From an uncultured Lachnospiraceae bacterium (lineage in GTDB: Bacteria; Bacillota; Clostridia; Lachnospirales; Lachnospiraceae): 64,000 bases of DNA. A program made the translations under genes and the position numbers. The stretch is from contig CAJUDS010000001.1 in assembly GCA_910585345.1 (NCBI GenBank), positions 124,001 to 188,000 on the forward strand, given 5' to 3'. Below, in pieces: positions 44,961 to 51,968 of the stretch (positions are counted from its first letter, which is position 1; each line of letters opens with the position of its first letter). The notes beneath the pieces are model-generated. The model did no database searches, had not been told where the DNA came from, and saw nothing but the letters and a program-made list of their open reading frames with translations.

Positions 44961-46022
44961 TCAATCCTCTCTCAGACGTATTGTTTTAGCGGCCTTTCGC
45001 TTGTTGGCATCTTTCATTGCCGCATAATGTTTTCTTGTTGTATTGACATCTTTGTGGCCTAATACGTCAGCAACCAGATAAATATCGCCGGTTTCCTGAT
45101 ACAAAGCAGTGCCATAAGTGCTCCGCAGTTTATGCGGGGTGATCTTTTTCAGACCTGTTACGAGAGAAGCATATTTTTTCACAAGATTTTCCACAGCACG
45201 GACTGTAATTCGTCTATTTTGCAGGGAAAGAAAAAGAGCATTTTCATGGCCGGAATTAGGAATAATGTGTTTTCTCTGCTCAATATAGGAGAGAAGAGCA
45301 TCCTCCACTTCTTCGCCAAAATAAACGACATCTTCATAACCGCCTTTACGGCGTACTTTAATTCCCATATTGTTAAAATCCACATCTTCAAGGTTTAAGC
45401 CTACGCATTCCGAAACACGGATACCGGTCCCCAGGAGCAGCGTCAGCAAAGCCAGATCCCGGATTCTAGTTTTTTTATGGAAACGAAGTTGGTTTTCTGT
45501 CAATTTTGCACCGTCTTCCACCTGATCTAGTAAAATGGCTACTTCATTGGGATCAAGACGGATAATTTCTTTTTCGTGCAATTTAGGCATTGGAACCAGA
45601 GAGGCCGGATTGGATTTAATCAATTCGCTGCAGAAATAGTAATTATAAAAACTTCTCAGCGCCGCCAGTTTTCTTGCCTTCCCACGTTCGTTGTTTGTGA
45701 TTTCCTGGCCATCCCTCACGTAAAGAGAAAGATATTCCATATATTCTTCAATGTCTTCTTTGCCAATCTCATCCATAATTGAAAGAGGGAAATCCACGAT
45801 GTCTATTTTCCGGTAAACACCATTGGTTTCATGAAGAAATTCAAAAAAAAGGCGGATGTCATAAGCATAGGCAAGCCGTGTTCGGGCAGAAGTCTGGTTT
45901 TCAATTCCCCGAAAAAAACGTTTGCAGAATGGGGGAAGCGTGGCCAGTACTTCCCGCATCAATAATATATTTTTTTTATTTTCCTGTTCATGATAATTTT
46001 GATTATTTTCCATAATACTCAT
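44961..46022 (-). CDS. XerS-like tyrosine recombinase
   Basis: Site-specific recombinase of 353 residues. The N-terminal SAM-like domain has ARTRLAYAYDIRLFFEFL and DIVDFPLSIMDEIGKEDIEEYMEYL, recalling XerS of streptococci. The catalytic domain keeps all active-site residues: Arg in GTGIRVSECVGL, Lys in RRKGGYEDV, HxxR in TPHKLRSTYG, His in LGHKDVNTTRKHY and the Tyr nucleophile in that last stretch. It could act in chromosome dimer resolution as a single-protein Xer system or be a phage-like integrase. No clear ribosome site is seen before the ATG. It is convergent with the YneA-like gene, 20 bases away. Confidence 0.85.
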   Translation of the reverse strand: MSIMENNQNYHEQENKKNILLMREVLATLPPFCKRFFRGIENQTSARTRLAYAYDIRLFFEFLHETNGVYRKIDIVDFPLSIMDEIGKEDIEEYMEYLSLYVRDGQEITNNERGKARKLAALRSFYNYYFCSELIKSNPASLVPMPKLHEKEIIRLDPNEVAILLDQVEDGAKLTENQLRFHKKTRIRDLALLTLLLGTGIRVSECVGLNLEDVDFNNMGIKVRRKGGYEDVVYFGEEVEDALLSYIEQRKHIIPNSGHENALFLSLQNRRITVRAVENLVKKYASLVTGLKKITPHKLRSTYGTALYQETGDIYLVADVLGHKDVNTTRKHYAAMKDANKRKAAKTIRLRED

Positions 46023-46194
46023 TATATCATTGTTACAGGAAATTTAAATACACAAAATGATTATAATTATGATATAATGAGCGTTAACGGGATATTCATT
46101 GGTATCGTGGATTAGCGGGGCGGAGCGAAACACCACTATAGAAACCATTCTATTGATTTACTGCCTGCAGGAATCGGACAAAAGGAGAACTACG

Positions 46195-47604
46195 ATGAAG
46201 TTTCAAAAGTTTAAGAAGTATATCTATTGGGGATTGACAGCATTCTTTGTAATATGCGCAAGTATTTGTTTTTATTACCTGCTATTTCACAGCAGTAATC
46301 TCTGGAGCGGCGTCGGTACAATATTGAGTATTGCAATGCCAATTTTGGATGGATTTGTGCTGGCATACCTTTTGTCTCCTTTGTTGAATCATATCGAAGT
46401 GCAGTTTTTGTACCCTGTATTTTGCACTGTTACACATACGGACCAAAATCTCAGCAATAAAACCAAAAAGAGACTGCGAAAGGTAAGTATCCTGCTGACG
46501 ATGCTTCTGGTCGGTTTTTTGTTGTACTGCTTTTTTTCTATTTTAATACCACAGTTGATTAACAGTATACAAAGCATCATTTTACAGTTTCCCTATTATA
46601 TCCAAAATCTTAGCGACTGGATACTGCATGTTTTCGAAAACAATCCCGATCTGGAGGCAACTGCAAATATTTTTTTGGAACGCTATTCACCCAGACTGGA
46701 GGAGTGGGTTACGTCAAACCTGCTTCCGCAGATCAATTCTTTGCTTCGTATGGTTTCTACCGGTCTGATTGGCAGTGTTATCGGTGTTGCAAAGGCGTTG
46801 TGGAATCTGCTGATTGGTTTTATCATTTCAATCTATTTGTTGGATGGAAAGGAAAACTTTGCAGGGCAGGGGAAAAAAATTATGTATTCTCTGTTGAGTA
46901 CAGATACTGCAAACGTCTTCATTTCCAATATACGTTTTATTCATAAGACATTTATCGGTTTTATCGGCGGAAAAATTGTTGATTCCATTATTATCGGCAT
47001 TATATGTTATTTTGGAACAAATCTGATGGGAACTCCATATCCGGTATTGATCAGCGTAATTATTGGCGTGACAAATATTATTCCATTTTTTGGGCCCTAT
47101 ATGGGGGCAATCCCGAGCGCTATATTAATTTTGATGGTAAATCCCCCGCAATGCCTGTATTTTATTATTTTTATTTTAATATTGCAGCAGTTTGATGGAA
47201 ATATACTGGGACCGAAGATTTTGGGGGATTCCACTGGTCTTAGCAGTTTCTGGGTAATATTCTCGATTACGTTTTTCGGAGGATTGTTCGGTGTGATCGG
47301 CATGGTAATCGGCGTACCTGTTTTTGCTGTATTTTATGCCGGAATCAGAGCGGTTACAAACCGCAGGCTGGAGGAAAAATCACTTCCTGTTTCCACATAT
47401 GAATATTTAAAGGTACTGAATATCGAAGAGGATGGTACATTTACCAAATATCAGAACAATCCTATTAAACAGAAAAAGATGAAAGATGAGGCAGAAAGCC
47501 GCATGGGATTTGGCGATTCCTGGTTGTTACTGAAACGCAGAAGCAGGCAGGAACGCAGCAAAGAAGATGAACAGCTATCGGCAGATGACAGAGACGCCGA
47601 TTGA
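46195..47604 (+). CDS. AI-2E (PerM)-family membrane transporter
   Basis: A 469-residue polytopic protein with the family layout: two N-terminal membrane segments, a large extracytoplasmic/peripheral domain (about 100-215), then five or more membrane segments with GKIVDSIIIGIICY, PYPVLISVIIGVTNIIPFFGPYMGAIP and LQQFDGNILGPKILGDSTGLSSFWVIFSI, the family signature. The C-terminal ~70 residues are charged and cytoplasmic. Members have been linked to AI-2 export and to Na+/H+ antiport; the substrate here is unknown. AAAGGAG marks the ATG at 46195. Confidence 0.88.
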   Translation: MKFQKFKKYIYWGLTAFFVICASICFYYLLFHSSNLWSGVGTILSIAMPILDGFVLAYLLSPLLNHIEVQFLYPVFCTVTHTDQNLSNKTKKRLRKVSILLTMLLVGFLLYCFFSILIPQLINSIQSIILQFPYYIQNLSDWILHVFENNPDLEATANIFLERYSPRLEEWVTSNLLPQINSLLRMVSTGLIGSVIGVAKALWNLLIGFIISIYLLDGKENFAGQGKKIMYSLLSTDTANVFISNIRFIHKTFIGFIGGKIVDSIIIGIICYFGTNLMGTPYPVLISVIIGVTNIIPFFGPYMGAIPSAILILMVNPPQCLYFIIFILILQQFDGNILGPKILGDSTGLSSFWVIFSITFFGGLFGVIGMVIGVPVFAVFYAGIRAVTNRRLEEKSLPVSTYEYLKVLNIEEDGTFTKYQNNPIKQKKMKDEAESRMGFGDSWLLLKRRSRQERSKEDEQLSADDRDAD

Positions 47605-47651
47605 ATATCAAAAATCTATGGTAATAATCCAAAAGCAGGACGAGAAGAAGT

Positions 47652-48110
47652 ATGAAATTTGTTATTCAACGTGTACTAAAAGGAGAAGTTGCGGTTAACG
47701 ATTCAATCGTTGGTTCGATTCATAAAGGATATGTAGTCTTTGCAGGTATAAGCGACAGTGACACACGGGAAACTGCAGAAAAGATGGTCCATAAAATGTT
47801 GAATCTGCGTATTTTTGAGGACGAAAGGGGAAAAACAAATCTCTCTTTACAGGATGTGGATGGTGAAATTCTGGTGATTTCACAATTTACTTTGTATGCG
47901 GACTGCAGGAAGGGAAACCGTCCGAGTTTTATCAATGCGGGGAAACCGGATTATGCCAATACACTATACGAATTCATCATCGCACTGTGCCAAGAAGAGT
48001 GTCATACGGTTCAACACGGAGAATTTGGCGCGGATATGAAGGTAAGCCTTATCAACGACGGTCCTTTTACTATCGTATTGGATTCCGAAGAGCTGTTAAA
48101 AAGTAAATAA
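47652..48110 (+). CDS. dtd: D-aminoacyl-tRNA deacylase
   Basis: Frees D-amino acids from tRNA. The 152-residue protein has MKFVIQRVLKGEVAVN at the start, SQFTLYADCRKGNRPSF, and the GP cis-proline motif near the end (NDGPFTIVLDS), with family length. Confidence 0.94.
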   Translation: MKFVIQRVLKGEVAVNDSIVGSIHKGYVVFAGISDSDTRETAEKMVHKMLNLRIFEDERGKTNLSLQDVDGEILVISQFTLYADCRKGNRPSFINAGKPDYANTLYEFIIALCQEECHTVQHGEFGADMKVSLINDGPFTIVLDSEELLKSK

Positions 48111-48228
48111 AATATGACAGCACCATACTTTTGTGACAGATTATGCGAAGCAATGATATTGATTGAAAATATATTACGTAAAAATGATAAAACAGAACTA
48201 TAATTTAAGAATGACAGGAGAAAGTGCG

Positions 48229-48489
48229 ATGAATATAGAAATTGTTTTAGCCTATACGCACACACAAGAAATAAAAACGTTGTTTACGGAATACACCAAT
48301 ATGTTAATAGCGAATGACAGTTCCTTTCAAAATTATCTTGAGATTCAGAATTATGATGAAGAAATATTAGATACTCTCCCTTTTTTAGAAAAGGCAATTC
48401 ATATGTATGAAAAATTGGGATTTTATACGATAGATTGTTATAACAATAGTCCTATGGATACCTCTCTCTATATGAGATTGGATTTATGA
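48229..48489 (+). pseudogene. GNAT acetyltransferase with an internal in-frame deletion
   Basis: An 86-codon frame whose first ~46 residues (IEIVLAYTHTQEIKTLFTEYTNML to LEIQNYDEE) match the N-terminus of a common Firmicutes GNAT family and whose last ~40 (LDTLPFLEKAIHMYEKLGFY, YNNSPMDTSLYMRLDL) match its C-terminus. The ~70 residues between them, which include the acetyl-CoA-binding loop, are absent although the frame is kept. The joint falls after YDEEI. ACAGGAG precedes the ATG. It is almost certainly enzymatically dead; expression of the small protein cannot be excluded. Confidence 0.75.
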
Positions 48490-48549
48490 TTTTTATTTCA
48501 CGGTTTTTAGAAGCGGAGAATGAACTTTAACGGTAAGGACAGGCACCGC

Positions 48550-48634
48550 GGCAGTACATGCGGCATAAGCAGGTAAACGGTAAGCCTGCAAAAATCGTAC
48601 AGGAACCCGATTTTGGACACAACTATTCGTTAAA
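48550..48634 (+). repeat. Structured direct repeat, copy 1
   Basis: This segment (GGCAGTACATGCGGCATAAG ... ACAACTATTCGTTAAA) recurs in the same direction at 50890-50976 with about 80% identity by eye. Within it GTAC ends pair with each other and GCAGG pairs with CCTGC. It lies 60 bases after the GNAT pseudogene and opens the non-coding island. Confidence 0.8.
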
Positions 48635-48885
48635 GTGAACAGATTTCGCGAAAGCGGGAGGGCTCTGCCCGGGAGCGGTAGTTGCCAGTGCGCGACATAC
48701 ATTCTCCCGATGGAGTGCACTTGTCCGGCAACTATTTGCGAAATGGCAGTTTAACGAAAGCGGTGCGAAGCCATTTAAGGGGTCACGGTAGTTGGGGTAG
48801 GAGAGCCAGCGGCCAGATTGGGAATGAGCCATACATACTAAGATCAGGGAAAACAGGCCCGAAAACTTGCAGTGGCCTGTTTTTT
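48626..48885 (+). ncRNA. Candidate structured RNA ending in a terminator
   Basis: No gene fits here, but the plus strand is strongly self-complementary. TTCGTTAAA (48626-48634) pairs with TTTAACGAA (48750-48758). Inside, GTAGTTGCC (48678-48686) pairs with GGCAACTAT (48727-48735), stacked on AGTGC (48687-48691) with GCACT (48717-48721), capped by CTCC/GGAG (48704-48707 with 48712-48715). GGGC/GCCC (48660-48663 with 48667-48670) forms a further hairpin. A terminator closes the unit at 48852-48885. I do not recognise the family; it could be a transcribed RNA or folded single-stranded DNA of a mobile element end. Confidence 0.5.
48852..48885 (+). terminator. Rho-independent terminator
   Basis: AACAGGCC (48852-48859) pairs with GGCCTGTT (48874-48881), followed by TTTT. 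No protein gene precedes it on this strand within 350 bases, which supports a transcribed non-coding RNA upstream. Confidence 0.75.
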
Positions 48886-48990
48886 GCTTGCATGGATGGC
48901 GATTGACCTTTCGTGGCCTGCCACTAAGAAAAAAATAAAGGACAGGAACCGCGTCCCGCCCTTTGTGTTGTTTTTATTTACCGGTTGTCA

Positions 48991-49746
48991 TTATCTGTTG
49001 CCCGGAGTGTATGTTATGGTCACTTCGGAGCCGTCCAGTTCATTTGTTGCCGTGGTCACTGAGTACGGTTGTTCGAACATGTTTATATCAACGATGTGTT
49101 CGGGCTCCCCTCCAATGTGATCTGGCCAGAGTGTTGTGGACATGAGGTATTCTTTAGAACGGCTGCCTGTGTCCATCCATGTCACATCTACGTAGTAGGT
49201 CGTTCCGTCGATATATACTTCGTTCCATCCGTGGTTCATTTTTTCGTGGGAACCGATATATTGACATTCTATCCCAAGTGCGAGGCAGATGTTCTGGAAC
49301 GCGTCTACATATCCGCCGCAGACTGCGGTTCCGTCTTTGAGCGCCAGGTAGCCAAACTGGTGGCCTATCTGGCCGTCCTTTGTGGCATATTCAATGTGAT
49401 CACACAAGTAGTTGGCGACAGTAACGCATTTGTCATACTGGGACATTTCATTTGTGATGCCCATTGCGTCAATGGCTGCCAGATATTCCGGATGCCACTG
49501 GCAACAGAGAAGTTCCCCTGTAAACGGGTTTACTCCGCCTGTGGGTTCATATCCGTAGATATTTATGCCGCCGGGCGTCGTCTGTGTCACGACATTCATA
49601 ATCTCAGGTGTTACGCCGGGAATGAGTTCTCCTTCTCTGACTGCGTTTGCGATCACGGTTCCTTCTTCTGCATTTACCGTGAGCGCACTGCCTGCGATCA
49701 TAACCGCACATGCTATTGTGCCTATCACTGCTTTCAAGTTCTTCAT
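48991..49746 (-). CDS. Secreted transglutaminase-like protein
   Basis: A 251-residue protein with a signal peptide (MKNLKAVIGTIACAVMIAGS, cleavage after VNA about residue 26) and a transglutaminase-like cysteine-protease domain. The catalytic triad is visible: Cys in DGTAVCGGYVDAFQ, His in HEKMNHGWNEVYIDG, Asp in YYVDVTWMD. Such domains cut or cross-link peptides; the target is unknown. AAAGGAGGAAACAG gives a strong ribosome site. It is the only intact gene between the two direct repeats and may be cargo of the decayed element. Confidence 0.85.
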   Translation of the reverse strand: MKNLKAVIGTIACAVMIAGSALTVNAEEGTVIANAVREGELIPGVTPEIMNVVTQTTPGGINIYGYEPTGGVNPFTGELLCCQWHPEYLAAIDAMGITNEMSQYDKCVTVANYLCDHIEYATKDGQIGHQFGYLALKDGTAVCGGYVDAFQNICLALGIECQYIGSHEKMNHGWNEVYIDGTTYYVDVTWMDTGSRSKEYLMSTTLWPDHIGGEPEHIVDINMFEQPYSVTTATNELDGSEVTITYTPGNR

Positions 49747-49959
49747 AACTGTTTCCTCCTTTGTCTCTGCTCCCCGTTATCTTCTGATTTGTGCGAGTGG
49801 GAGAAGGATTCCCCACGTTTCGACAATCTCATTTTATCCCCCTCATTTCTGTTTTGTCAATATCTACACTATTCGCTTTCTTTTCCTTCGGAAACCGGTG
49901 TCCGCAGGCCATACAAACAAAAAAACACCTGTTATACACAAATGTGCTATATGCCGTGA

Positions 49960-50207
49960 GGTAGTCAGGTAGTCAACACCCCTGAAACCCGCATAAACAC
50001 TGGCGTTGAGACTGACTACCTATCAAGGTAGTCAGAGGTAGTCAAGGTAGTCAGACGGAAAATGAGCAAAAACCCGGAAACACTGATAGATACTGCGTTT
50101 ACACGCGTGCGTGGGATGAAGCTACGGCAATTCATCCCGTCGGCGGCGAGGTAGTCAGGTAGTCAATCTCGCCGCCGGATTTTGGTCAAACTGTCGATAT
50201 GTAGTCA
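49960..50207. repeat. GGTAGTCA iteron-like array with flanking inverted repeats
   Basis: GGTAGTCA occurs at 49960, 49968, 50027, 50037, 50046, 50150 and 50158, in inverse as TGACTACC at 50013, and degenerate (TGTAGTCA) at 50200: nine copies in about 250 bases. GGGATGAA/TTCATCCC (50113-50120 with 50131-50138) forms a hairpin. GGCGGCGAG/CTCGCCGCC (50142-50150 with 50168-50176) brackets the last pair of copies. Iterons with hairpins are typical of plasmid replication or partition sites; no replication gene remains here. Confidence 0.75.
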
Positions 50208-50209
50208 GG

Positions 50210-50380
50210 ACGGCAGTGGGTGAGCCGCCGTTAAGGCGGCGAACCGGCAGGCTGCACCAAAGGCACGGCTGCCGTAGGCAGCGTCGCAGGCCAGACCGGC
50301 TGTGATCTGGAAGGAAGCCCGAAATGGGCGGAAGGATGAAAACAGGCTCTGGCATCTGAAATATTTCCTGTTTTCAAACC
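50210..50380. other. Cluster of short GC-rich hairpins
   Basis: Several perfect short inverted repeats follow one another: GCCGCC/GGCGGC (about 50224-50239), GGCTGCC/GGCAGC (about 50267-50282), GCCC/GGGC (about 50317-50328), and GAAAACAGG/CCTGTTTTC (50338-50346 with 50367-50375). No ribosome site or recognisable protein was found on either strand. It reads as structured non-coding DNA of the element. Confidence 0.5.
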
Positions 50381-50452
50381 GTCAGTCCTGTAGTAGAATA
50401 AGCGGAGCAGCAGTGGGACAATTGTTGTCCAAAACTGTCCCGCGCTTTCAGG

Positions 50453-50522
50453 GGGTCAAGGGGGCTTCCCCCTGCCCAGAGTAATGTCGTCACGACATTA
50501 CGTACTGGGTTATGTAATGTCG
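50453..50522. other. oriT-like inverted-repeat region
   Basis: GTAATGTCG (50481-50489) and CGACATTAC (50493-50501) form a perfect 9-bp inverted repeat with a three-base loop; the same GTAATGTCG recurs directly at 50514-50522. Just upstream GGGGG/CCCCC (50460-50464 with 50468-50472) makes a hairpin. Such layouts are seen at transfer origins upstream of MobA/MobL relaxase genes in clostridial mobilizable elements. No relaxase follows, so if it is an oriT it is an orphan. Confidence 0.5.
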
Positions 50523-50889
50523 GGAGTCCGTCGGTAAACCCTTGCATTTGTGACGGGATGAACAGGGGGTAAAGGGGGATTGATTTTCCCATTTTCCACT
50601 GAAACCTGATGCGCCAGTGTCAGGTTTAAAGGTGGAGGTTCTAAACCTGACAGTTTAGACACGCAGGCATGATGAAAAGGGATGAAAATATTTCTGCCGG
50701 ACGCCAGCCGGTCAGGATGCCTTCAGGAAGCCCTCAGAGGCCCATACAGGCGTCCGGACGGATTGACGCAGACCATTTTCCCGGCGATGCACAAAACGTC
50801 TTAAAAACGCCTTTGACGATGCCACGGACATTCATGAACAACATATTTCCCAATCCCTGTGATTAAACAAACCATATCTGCCTGAATCA
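50523..50889. other. Gene-poor stretch of the island
   Basis: No recognisable gene. AAACCTGA and TCAGGTTT (about 50604-50632) form an inverted repeat, and AAACCTGAC occurs again about 20 bases on. A 65-codon plus-strand frame near 50669 has no recognisable domain. Confidence 0.45.
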
Positions 50890-50996
50890 CGGCAGTACAT
50901 GCGGGCATAAGCCGGTAAACGGCAAGCCTGCAATAAGCGTACAGGCGTTCACTATCGGACACAACTATTCGTTAAACTGTTCTTTTGCGAATAGTT
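50890..50996 (+). repeat. Structured direct repeat, copy 2
   Basis: Second copy of the repeat at 48550. Its folding is better preserved: GTAC (50895-50898) with GTAC (50939-50942), GCGGGC (50901-50906) with GCCTGC (50926-50931), GCC (50911-50913) with GGC (50921-50923). Beyond the shared part, AACTATTCG (50963-50971) pairs perfectly with CGAATAGTT (50988-50996). It closes the island about 120 bases before the ABC ATPase gene. Confidence 0.8.
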
Positions 50997-51118
50997 TCTG
51001 GGAAGGAGATCCATTCTCTCCCATTCACCCATTCAGATTATAGAGGTAAAACATACAAATTAAGGAACGAATTTAAAACAACCGTTTCGCAATTACCTAA
51101 CATTTGCAATACCGATTA

Positions 51119-51796
51119 TTACCTTTTTACCAATGAAAGCATTCCGTCCGTCATAGCATAGACCACATCCGCGGCAGCAGCCACAGCTTCGTTGTGGGTG
51201 ACGACGATTACCGCATAGTTGTTTTTATGAGCCAGCCCGCAAAGAAGCTGCACGATCACTTTTTCATTCTGGCTGTCCAGATTTCCCGTTGGCTCATCGG
51301 CCAGCAGAATTTCCCCGCCGGCAGCCATAGCTCTGGCAATGGCTGTCCTTTGCTGTTCCCCACCGCTTATCATACCGGGCATCTTGCCGTAAAGTGTTTC
51401 CGGCAGCCCAACCTTTTTCAGATATTCGTATGCTTTTGCCCTCGCTTCCTTTACGGGGACATGCCGCAGTTCCATAGGGAACATTACATTTTCCGTCACC
51501 GTCAAAAGGGGAAACAGATGGAACGCCTGATAGATCACAGAAGCCCTGTTGCGCCGATAAGCGTCCCTGTTCATCTTCCGGATATCCTTCCCTTCTATAG
51601 TAAGCGTCCCCTCGGTGGGCACATCCAGTCCCGCAAGCAGCGAAAGAAAAGTGCTTTTTCCGCTGCCAGATTTCCCGGTGACCGCATATATCTTTCCCCG
51701 CTCAAAGGAACAACTCACACCGGAAAGCGCCTTCGTCTTCTGGTACTTCGTCTGATATACATAGCCCACATTTACCGCTTCGATCACCTTTTCCAT
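51119..51796 (-). CDS. ABC transporter ATP-binding protein (MacB/LolD-like)
   Basis: A 225-residue nucleotide-binding subunit with Walker A GKSGSGKSTFLSLL, signature SGGEQQRTAIARAM, Walker B ILLADEPTGNLD and the H-loop VVTHNEA. Sequence class is that of FtsX-type (MacB, LolD, bacitracin-resistance) ATPases, matching the two FtsX permeases upstream in the operon. It is the last gene of an ECF-sigma-led operon and is separated from the permease by 172 bases containing an inverted permease fragment. Confidence 0.93.
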   Translation of the reverse strand: MEKVIEAVNVGYVYQTKYQKTKALSGVSCSFERGKIYAVTGKSGSGKSTFLSLLAGLDVPTEGTLTIEGKDIRKMNRDAYRRNRASVIYQAFHLFPLLTVTENVMFPMELRHVPVKEARAKAYEYLKKVGLPETLYGKMPGMISGGEQQRTAIARAMAAGGEILLADEPTGNLDSQNEKVIVQLLCGLAHKNNYAVIVVTHNEAVAAAADVVYAMTDGMLSLVKR

Positions 51797-51855
51797 CTTT
51801 TCTCCTTTCCGCGTTTTCCCCTGCGTTTCTCTATTTTTGAGCCGGACTGAGATTT

Positions 51856-51952
51856 CTGCGCGGTTCGCGCCATCTATCCTTTCCCGTGACGGCTGCGGAA
51901 GATCTGCATCAAATTACGGCATTTTATAACAGGCAGATTTATGTTTCGGAGA
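51856..51952 (+). pseudogene. Inverted, diverged fragment of the FtsX-like permease gene
   Basis: Read on the plus strand this segment encodes LRGSRHLSFPVTAAEDLHQ and ITAFYNRQIYVSEN, nearly the same as LRGSRHLSFPVTATEDLHL and IMAFYNRQAYLTEG in the permease encoded on the minus strand (52977-53072). The DNA matches over about 95 bases with scattered differences, in opposite orientation. It is a scrap of a paralogous permease gene or of an inverted duplication, not a gene. Confidence 0.8.
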
Positions 51953-51968
51953 ACTTTTGCCTTTTCCC

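Noticed and set aside
48541..48840. Group II or group I intron remnant
   Set aside because: A GTGCG-like start exists near 48689, but no domain V hairpin (AGC...GAAA...GTACGGTT type) or intron ORF was found.
49069..49972. Long plus-strand frames opposite the transglutaminase gene
   Set aside because: Antisense shadows of a gene with a signal peptide, catalytic triad and strong ribosome site.
49960..50207. CRISPR array
   Set aside because: The repeats are only 8 bases, irregularly spaced and partly back-to-back; no cas genes are near.
50669..50866. 65-codon plus-strand frame in the island (starts MMKRDENISAG)
   Set aside because: No recognisable domain, no strong ribosome site and composition like the surrounding non-coding DNA; not called as a gene.
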